Shown in pieces: positions 57,196 through 64,000 of a DNA stretch of 64,000 bases. Source of the DNA: Shinella zoogloeoides (GTDB lineage: Bacteria > Pseudomonadota > Alphaproteobacteria > Rhizobiales > Rhizobiaceae). The DNA is taken from the NCBI RefSeq assembly GCF_033705735.1, contig NZ_CP131130.1, positions 3,112,001 to 3,176,000 on the forward strand, read 5' to 3'. Within the stretch, counting starts at the first letter, position 1. The number at the start of each line of letters is the position of its first letter. A program made the translations under genes and the position numbers. The notes under the pieces were generated by a model, which was given only the letters and a program-made list of their open reading frames with translations, searched no databases and had not been told where the DNA came from.

Positions 57196-57411
57196 TCACC
57201 AGTTGCCGGGATCCGCCGTGTGATCGGTCAGCGCGTATTCCTCCGCCTTTTCCGGATCGAGCACCAGTTCCGTCGTCATGTTCTTCGCGTCGGTGACCCG
57301 ATAGGTGACCGGCACAGGGTCCCTGCTGAGTTCGCGATACATCATCAGCGCGGCTTCCTCGGCGGTATCCGCTTCGACTTCAATGCCGGTCGTGACCGTG
57401 AACATCGCCAT
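57196..57411 (-). CDS. Small hypothetical protein, 71 residues
   Basis: From ATG 57411, with GAGGTGAT 5 nt upstream, to a stop at 57196. The protein is acidic (MAMFTVTTGIEVEADTAEEA... ending TDHTADPGNW) with no membrane segment or known motif. The beta-strand/helix pattern resembles small domains that handle periodic acidic repeats, but I do not recognise a family. The strong ribosome site and clear codon bias support a real gene. A longer in-frame open stretch runs through the tRNA gene and is not coding. Confidence 0.6.
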   Translation of the reverse strand: MAMFTVTTGIEVEADTAEEAALMMYRELSRDPVPVTYRVTDAKNMTTELVLDPEKAEEYALTDHTADPGNW

Positions 57412-57544
57412 GGCATCACCTCGCTGCGCACCGGTTCTCGTCGGCAGCAGTGTAGCCCCCGCGCCGATCGAGCGCCAGACTCGCGCAACGGATCGGAGAG
57501 CCATCCCGTCTCGTTCGGAAAAATATCGATCTATTGGAAACTTA

Positions 57545-57634
57545 TGGCGGAGAGGGTGGGATTCGAACCCACGATACCCTTGCAGGTATGCCGCATTTCG
57601 AGTGCGGTGCATTCGACCACTCTGCCACCTCTCC
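57545..57634 (-). tRNA. tRNA-Ser (anticodon CGA)
   Basis: 90 nt including an encoded CCA. The acceptor arms GGAGAGG and CCTCTCC pair and the discriminator is G. The anticodon stem CCGCA/TGCGG carries loop CTCGAAA, so the anticodon is CGA (reads UCG). The long variable arm between anticodon and T arms is typical of serine tRNAs. The T loop reads GGTTCGAATCC. Confidence 0.97.
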
Positions 57635-57963
57635 GGATGTCGGTCGGCGCCTTCAGCGCGGGGCGGTACATAGCGGGTGTCGGGCGGGGGCGCAAGGGGG
57701 CAGAAAGCATCTAATTGCAATGGTGACGGAAATCTCCTTGACAGTTTTCATCGGCTCACCTATTGCGCAAGGTGCAGTGGTATAGGTCTCACCTGTGCCG
57801 CGACGATGGTTCTTTGTGCCGTACTTCCTCGCTTCGCGGGGATATGCCGGCAGGAACCGACCTAACCGGCGGGGCGCCAATGCCTCTCCATTCGTAGCGA
57901 CTGACAAAAAGACGGCCGTGCCCTCATGGGCAAAGAGCCGGTACGAACATGAAAGGATATAAA
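57635..57963 (+). promoter_or_regulatory. rplU promoter and leader region
   Basis: 329 bp between tRNA-Ser and rplU. TTGACA (57738-57743), a 17-bp spacer and TATTGC (57761-57766) form a good housekeeping promoter, with the expected start near 57773. That leaves a leader of about 190 nt before rplU. It is GC-rich and could fold, but I recognise no named ribosomal-protein leader. The rplU ribosome site is AAAGGA (57951-57956). Confidence 0.65.
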
Positions 57964-58338
57964 ATGTTCGCAGTCATCAAGACCGGCGGTAAGCAGTACC
58001 GCGTGGCCGCCAACGACGTCCTGACGGTTGAAAAGCTGTCCGGCGAAGCTGGTGCGAAGATCGAATTCACCGAAGTGCTGATGGTCGGCGTCGGCGCCGA
58101 TGCCACGATCGGTGCGCCCTTCGTTGAAGGCGCCGTCGTGACCGCCGAAGTCGTCGAGCATGGCCGTGGCAAGAAGGTTATCGCCTTCAAGAAGCGCCGC
58201 CGCCAGAACTCGAAGCGCTCGCGCGGCCATCGCCAGCACAACACGACTGTCCGTATCGTCGAGATCGCGGCAGCCGGCGGCAAGGCAAAGAAGGCTTCCA
58301 AGAAGTCTGAAGCCGAAGCCGTTGCAGCAGCCGAATAA
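57964..58338 (+). CDS. rplU: 50S ribosomal protein L21
   Basis: 124 residues from ATG 57964 ([25 protein letters not shown]). The L21 core ([28 protein letters not shown]) binds 23S rRNA. A lysine/alanine-rich C-terminal tail of about 20 residues ([20 protein letters not shown]) is common in alphaproteobacterial L21. rpmA follows after 25 bp, the near-universal rplU-rpmA operon. Confidence 0.97.
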   Translation: MFAVIKTGGKQYRVAANDVLTVEKLSGEAGAKIEFTEVLMVGVGADATIGAPFVEGAVVTAEVVEHGRGKKVIAFKKRRRQNSKRSRGHRQHNTTVRIVEIAAAGGKAKKASKKSEAEAVAAAE

Positions 58339-58363
58339 TCCGGACAGGTAAAGGAGAACTCCC

Positions 58364-58633
58364 ATGGCACACAAAAAAGCTGGCGGCTCCTCGCGCAACG
58401 GTCGCGATTCCCAGTCCAAGCGCCTCGGCGTGAAGAAGTTCGGCGGCGAAGCCGTCCTCGCAGGCAACATTATCGTCCGTCAGCGCGGCACGCAGTGGCA
58501 TCCCGGTGCCAATGTCGGCCTCGGCAAGGATCACACGATCTTCGCCCTTACAGCTGGCAATGTGAATTTCCGTACGAAGGCCAACGGTCGCGTCTACGTG
58601 TCTGTAATGGCGAAAGCGGAAGCAGCGGAATAA
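58364..58633 (+). CDS. rpmA: 50S ribosomal protein L27
   Basis: 89 residues starting [20 protein letters not shown]. The glycine/lysine-rich N-terminus that reaches the peptidyl-transferase centre and the [22 protein letters not shown] block identify L27. It begins with AHKKAG, so no N-terminal processing by a Prp protease is indicated. Co-transcribed with rplU. Confidence 0.98.
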   Translation: MAHKKAGGSSRNGRDSQSKRLGVKKFGGEAVLAGNIIVRQRGTQWHPGANVGLGKDHTIFALTAGNVNFRTKANGRVYVSVMAKAEAAE

Positions 58634-58637
58634 GCCG

Positions 58638-58684
58638 GTAGCGCTCTAAAACAGCCGGCGTCTCATCGACCCGGCTGACGCTAC
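58638..58684 (+). repeat. Imperfect long hairpin after rpmA
   Basis: GTAGCG (58638-58643) pairs with CGCTAC (58679-58684), and inside it CAGCCGG (58652-58658) pairs with CCGGCTG (58671-58677). It lies 5 bp after the rpmA stop, upstream of the intrinsic terminator, and may protect the mRNA 3' end. Confidence 0.45.
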
Positions 58685-58704
58685 AGGTTTCGGACCTGCA
58701 GGAA

Positions 58705-58741
58705 AAAAAGGGAGATGAGGCAAGTCCTTATCTCCCTTTTT
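58705..58741 (+). terminator. Intrinsic terminator of rplU-rpmA
   Basis: AAAAAGGGAGAT (58705-58716) pairs with ATCTCCCTTTTT (58730-58741), with an additional AGG/CCT pairing in the loop: a long stem ending in a T-run. It lies 71 bp after the rpmA stop. Confidence 0.88.
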
Positions 58742-58761
58742 CTGTTCTGGAGGAACGAGCC

Positions 58762-59394
58762 ATGCAGACCGAATTGTTGCGGGAAGACCAATCAAGGTCT
58801 CCCAAGGAAAGGCTGAGGCCTGAACGGTCGAGGACCGATTGCCCGATCTTGCTGTCGCCGAGGCTCGTCATGAGAGCCCCGCACGAAGACGACATCGACG
58901 CCCTTGCCCATCTTGCCAACAACGCCAACATCGCCAACATGGTCGCCCGCATGCCGCACCCGTACATGGTTGCGGACGCCGCTGATTTCGTGCGACGCAC
59001 ACGCGCCGGCGCGATTGGCAAGTGCGTCTATGCCATTACGAAAGCCGATAACGGCGCCTTCCTCGGCTGCTGCGGGATCGAACCGCACGAGGACGGACGC
59101 ACGGTCGAGCTCGGCTACTGGCTGGGCGAGCCCTACTGGAACCAAGGTTATGTCACCGAGGCGGCGCATGCGCTGATCGACATGGTCTTCCGCACCCGCG
59201 ATGTCGAGCAGATCGATGCGCGCTGCCGGGTCATGAACATCCCCTCGCGCCGGGTCATCCAGAAGTGCGGCTTCCAGTTCCAGGCGACCGGCATGGTGCA
59301 GAGCCTCGCCGTCGGCGGCATGGTGCCCGTCGAATGGTACCGGCTCGACCGCAAAACCTGGGTTTCGCTGAAGAGCTGGGGAGGCATGCGATGA
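58762..59394 (+). CDS. GNAT acetyltransferase, RimJ/RimL type
   Basis: 210 residues. An N-terminal 25-residue extension precedes the GNAT fold (LLSPRLVMRAPHEDDIDALAHLANNANIANMV). The acetyl-CoA region includes VELGYWLGEPYWNQGYVTEAAHAL near residue 115, and the C-terminal motif is NIPSRRVIQKCGFQ near 152. The substrate is unknown; RimJ/RimL-type proteins acetylate protein N-termini or small molecules. It sits between rpmA and obgE with a second GNAT gene, an order common in rhizobia. ATG 58762 follows GGAGG. Confidence 0.87.
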   Translation: MQTELLREDQSRSPKERLRPERSRTDCPILLSPRLVMRAPHEDDIDALAHLANNANIANMVARMPHPYMVADAADFVRRTRAGAIGKCVYAITKADNGAFLGCCGIEPHEDGRTVELGYWLGEPYWNQGYVTEAAHALIDMVFRTRDVEQIDARCRVMNIPSRRVIQKCGFQFQATGMVQSLAVGGMVPVEWYRLDRKTWVSLKSWGGMR

Positions 59395-59981
59395 ACGCCA
59401 TGCAGACCCGGAGGGAACGCGAGCGCGTTACCGGCCCCGGCCCCTGCCCGACCATCCGGACGGCACGCCTCACCCTGCGGCCCCACCGCATGCCCGATGC
59501 GGATGCCATCGCCCAGTCGCTCGGCGATTTCGAGGTCTCGCGCATGCTGGCGCGGGCCCCCGCCCCCTATGACCGGCAGGATGCGGCCGAATGGCTTGCC
59601 ATCGCGACCACCGATCTTAACGAGGGCTGGGCCTTCGCCATCACCACCGGCGACGACGTGCATATCGGCTGCGTCTCCTTCGAGCGGCTCGGCGGGGAAT
59701 GGCATCTCGGCTACTGGCTGAACCGCTTCTACTGGCGGCGCGGCTATATGAGCGAGGCGGTACATGCGGCAATGGCGCGGTTCATGACGCGCATGCCCGG
59801 AACGGACATCCATTCCGGCGTCTTCGCCGACAACCCCGCTTCGCTGAGGGTCCAGGAGAAGGCGGGCTTCCGCATCACCGGATGCAGCGACCTCTACTGC
59901 GTCGCCCGCGGCTCGATGGTCCCGCATATCGAGACGCGGCTGGAGCCGGGCGACTTCCGCCCGGCAATCCCGCGGCAGTAA
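59391..59981 (+). CDS. GNAT acetyltransferase, RimJ/RimL type (second)
   Basis: 196 residues from ATG 59391, overlapping the first GNAT stop by 4 bp (ATGA). GNAT fold with TARLTLRPHRMPDADAIAQ near residue 25, WHLGYWLNRFYWRRGYMSEAVHAA near 104 and NPASLRVQEKAGF near 144. The two tandem genes are related but not close copies, suggesting an old duplication. Function unknown. A terminator follows the gene. Confidence 0.87.
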   Translation: MNAMQTRRERERVTGPGPCPTIRTARLTLRPHRMPDADAIAQSLGDFEVSRMLARAPAPYDRQDAAEWLAIATTDLNEGWAFAITTGDDVHIGCVSFERLGGEWHLGYWLNRFYWRRGYMSEAVHAAMARFMTRMPGTDIHSGVFADNPASLRVQEKAGFRITGCSDLYCVARGSMVPHIETRLEPGDFRPAIPRQ

Positions 59982-59988
59982 GAAAGAA

Positions 59989-60010
59989 CGGGGCGGAGCG
60001 ATCCGCCCCG
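59989..60010. terminator. Bidirectional stem-loop between the GNAT and EEP-family genes
   Basis: CGGGGCGGA (59989-59997), loop GCGA, TCCGCCCCG (60002-60010): a 9-bp perfect stem between convergent genes. The plus-strand tail is short on T. Confidence 0.7.
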
Positions 60011-60018
60011 CTTCCATG

Positions 60019-61975
<1,957 letters not shown>

Positions 61976-61976
61976 G

Positions 61977-63131
61977 ATGACGAAGAACCGCAAACCGCTC
62001 GGAAAATACCGCCGGATTGTGATCAAGATCGGCTCGGCACTGCTCGTCGACCGGGCGAGCGGCCTGAAGAAGGCATGGCTCGACGCCATGTGCCGGGATA
62101 TCGCGGCGCTCCGGGCCGGCGGCACGGACGTTCTCGTCGTCTCGTCGGGCGCCATCGCGCTCGGCCGCTCGGTGCTGAAGGTGCCGGCGGGCGCGCTGAA
62201 GCTGGAGGAAAGCCAGGCGGCGGCCGCCGTCGGCCAGATCGCTCTTGCGCGCGCCTGGTCGGAAAGCCTTTCGGCTGACGGCATCGTCGCCGGCCAGATC
62301 CTGCTGACGCTGGGCGACACGGAAGAGCGCCGCCGTTATCTCAACGCCCGCGCGACGATCAACCAGCTCCTGAAGCTCGGCGCCGTGCCGATCATCAACG
62401 AGAACGATACGGTCGCCACGACGGAAATCCGCTATGGCGACAACGACCGGCTCGCCGCCCGCGTCGCCACGATGACGGGTGCGGACCTGCTGGTTCTGCT
62501 CTCGGATATCGACGGGCTCTACACGGCCCCGCCGCATCTCGACCCCGAGGCGCGTTTCCTTGAGACCATCGACGCCATCACGCCCGAGATCGAGGCGATG
62601 GCGGGCGGTGCGGCTTCGGAACTGTCGCGCGGCGGCATGCGCACCAAGATCGACGCCGGCAAGATCGCGACGGGCGCGGGCTGCGCCATGATCATCGCCT
62701 CGGGCAAGGTCGACCATCCACTGCGCGCCATCGAAGAGGGTGCGCGCTCCTCCTGGTTCGCCCCTTCGGGTTCGCCAGTTACCGCGCGAAAAACGTGGAT
62801 TGCCGGGCAATTGCAGCCGGCCGGACGGCTGGAGATCGATGCGGGCGCGGAAACGGCGCTTTCGGCCGGCAAGAGCCTGCTGCCCGCGGGCGTGCGCGGC
62901 GTCTGGGGTTCGTTCTCGCGCGGCGACACGGTTTCGATCTACGGCACGAACGGGCGCGAGATCGCCCGTGGCCTCGCCGGCTACGATGCCGACGAGGCGC
63001 GGCTGATCGTCGGCAGGAAATCGGCCGAGATCGCCGCCGTTCTCGGTTATGCCGGGCGCGCCGCGATGGTGCACAGGGACGATCTCGTGGTGACCGGGCT
63101 GCCTGTCGCCATCGAGGCGGGAGGGATTTGA
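61977..63131 (+). CDS. proB: Glutamate 5-kinase ProB
   Basis: 384 residues. It phosphorylates L-glutamate, the first proline-synthesis step. The amino-acid kinase domain (about 10-260) has [12 protein letters not shown] near residue 14, [11 protein letters not shown] near 54 and [21 protein letters not shown] near 140. A C-terminal PUA domain (about 285-375) matches proline-inhibited ProB. It starts 1 bp after obgE and runs into proA with a 3-bp gap, giving an obgE-proB-proA operon common in rhizobia. Confidence 0.96.
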   Translation: MTKNRKPLGKYRRIVIKIGSALLVDRASGLKKAWLDAMCRDIAALRAGGTDVLVVSSGAIALGRSVLKVPAGALKLEESQAAAAVGQIALARAWSESLSADGIVAGQILLTLGDTEERRRYLNARATINQLLKLGAVPIINENDTVATTEIRYGDNDRLAARVATMTGADLLVLLSDIDGLYTAPPHLDPEARFLETIDAITPEIEAMAGGAASELSRGGMRTKIDAGKIATGAGCAMIIASGKVDHPLRAIEEGARSSWFAPSGSPVTARKTWIAGQLQPAGRLEIDAGAETALSAGKSLLPAGVRGVWGSFSRGDTVSIYGTNGREIARGLAGYDADEARLIVGRKSAEIAAVLGYAGRAAMVHRDDLVVTGLPVAIEAGGI

Positions 63132-63134
63132 GCC

Positions 63135-64000
63135 ATGCTTGACCAGGTGAAGACCGACATCGACAGCCTGATGGCCGAAATCGGCCGCAATGCCCGCGCC
63201 GCCGCCCGCCCGCTCGCCATCGCCACGGCCGATCAGAAGAACCGCGCCCTTGAAGCCATGGCTGCTGAAATCCTCGCGCATCGCGAGGCGATCCTTGCCG
63301 CCAATGCCATCGACCTTGCCAATGCGAAGGAGAGCGGCGTCGCGGCCTCCTTCATCGACCGGCTGACGCTGACCGCCGAGCGCATCGAGGGCATTGCCGG
63401 CGCGATCCGCGACATCGCCGCGCTCAAGGACCCTGTCGGCGACGTCATCGCCGAATGGGACCGGCCGAACGGCCTTCATATCGAGCGCGTGCGCACGCCG
63501 CTCGGCGTCATCGGCGTCATCTATGAGAGCCGCCCGAACGTGACGGCGGATGCCGGCGCGCTGTGCCTGAAGGCCGGCAATGCCGTGATCCTGCGCGGCG
63601 GCTCGGACAGCGTGAATTCATCGCAGGCGATCCATTCCTGCCTGGTCGCCGGCCTGAAGGCCACCGGCCTTCCGGAACATGCGATCCAGTATGTGCCGGT
63701 GACGGACCGCGCCGCCGTGGGCGCCATGCTGTCCGGTCTTGGCGGCGCCATCGACGTCATCGTGCCGCGCGGCGGCAAGAGCCTCGTCGCGAGGGTGCAG
63801 AGCGAGGCGCGCGTGCCGGTCTTCGCCCATCTCGAAGGCCTCTGCCATGTCTACGTCGACAAGTCCGCCGATCTCGACATGGCGAAAAAGATCGCCGTCA
63901 ACGCCAAGATGCGCCGCACGGGCATCTGCGGCTCTATGGAGACGCTGCTGATCGACCGCGCCGTCGCAGACACCCATCTCGCCCCGCTGGTCGAAGGTCT
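63135..64000 (+). CDS. proA: Gamma-glutamyl phosphate reductase ProA, cut by window edge
   Basis: Partial: 288 codons from ATG 63135 to the right edge; the family is about 425 residues, so roughly the last third is missing. ALDH-fold enzyme that reduces glutamyl-5-phosphate to the semialdehyde. [29 protein letters not shown] near residue 120 and the catalytic cysteine in [13 protein letters not shown] near 264 are seen. It follows proB by 3 bp. Confidence 0.96.
   Translation, partial: MLDQVKTDIDSLMAEIGRNARAAARPLAIATADQKNRALEAMAAEILAHREAILAANAIDLANAKESGVAASFIDRLTLTAERIEGIAGAIRDIAALKDPVGDVIAEWDRPNGLHIERVRTPLGVIGVIYESRPNVTADAGALCLKAGNAVILRGGSDSVNSSQAIHSCLVAGLKATGLPEHAIQYVPVTDRAAVGAMLSGLGGAIDVIVPRGGKSLVARVQSEARVPVFAHLEGLCHVYVDKSADLDMAKKIAVNAKMRRTGICGSMETLLIDRAVADTHLAPLVEG

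Noticed and set aside
57412..57720. Extended version of the 71-residue protein reading through tRNA-Ser
   Set aside because: The extension is tRNA sequence; the internal ATG has a proper ribosome site.

Overview
The window is about 64 kb of high-GC alphaproteobacterial chromosome with dense, mostly bacterial-core gene content. Several marks point to the order Rhizobiales, most likely family Rhizobiaceae (Rhizobium/Ensifer/Shinella-like; the genus is my inference): a 2864-residue cyclic beta-1,2-glucan synthase (NdvB/ChvB) with an OpgC-type acyltransferase, a cobF-to-cobM aerobic cobalamin cluster, the order rplU-rpmA-GNAT-GNAT-obg-proB-proA, and short rhizobial-type palindromic repeats. I see no phage, insertion sequence, CRISPR array or plasmid replication gene.

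Left part (1-25 kb): opgC (cut by the left edge) and ndvB form a minus-strand cell-envelope glucan operon. metH (B12-dependent methionine synthase) follows, with a perfect 20-bp palindrome at its promoter. Next is a divergent yeiH/LysR pair (putative sulfate/sulfite exporter and its regulator). The cobalamin genes cobF-G-H-I-J, cobK (opposite strand), cobL and cobM carry precorrin-2 to the precorrin-8/hydrogenobyrinate stage, with most junctions overlapping. An AraC regulator diverges from a fosmidomycin-resistance-type MFS exporter.

Middle part A (25-42 kb): a glutamine-synthetase-like/FAD-oxidase pair (PuuA/PuuB type) diverges from a GntR regulator and a DadA-type FAD enzyme. A lysine-catabolic supercluster follows: an Lrp regulator, a lysine 6-dehydrogenase/saccharopine dehydrogenase-like enzyme, an aminotransferase, an AmaB-type aldehyde dehydrogenase, a D-2-hydroxyglutarate dehydrogenase, HglS (DUF1338), a LysR regulator and an AmaA-type L-pipecolate oxidase. 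Together these could take L-lysine or L-pipecolate through aminoadipate semialdehyde, 2-aminoadipate, 2-oxoadipate and D-2-hydroxyglutarate to 2-oxoglutarate. A MerR-P-loop ATPase fusion of unknown role lies inside it. purU closes the region.

Middle part B (42-53 kb): an ABC sugar-type importer, a COG3618 amidohydrolase, a D-serine-dehydratase/D-threonine-aldolase-like PLP enzyme, RidA and an AstE/AspA-type deacylase form one minus-strand operon. An uncharacterised TIM-barrel-like protein is convergent to it. The two transcription units share a nearly identical 24-bp promoter element and flank an IclR regulator gene. I regard this as a coherent catabolic system of unknown substrate and as the best candidate for something undescribed.

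Right part (53-64 kb): a YhiN-type flavoprotein, an ABC-F ATPase, an orphan methyltransferase, a 71-residue hypothetical protein, tRNA-Ser(CGA), rplU-rpmA, two GNAT acetyltransferases, an endonuclease/exonuclease/phosphatase-family protein, obgE, proB and the first 288 codons of proA (cut by the right edge).
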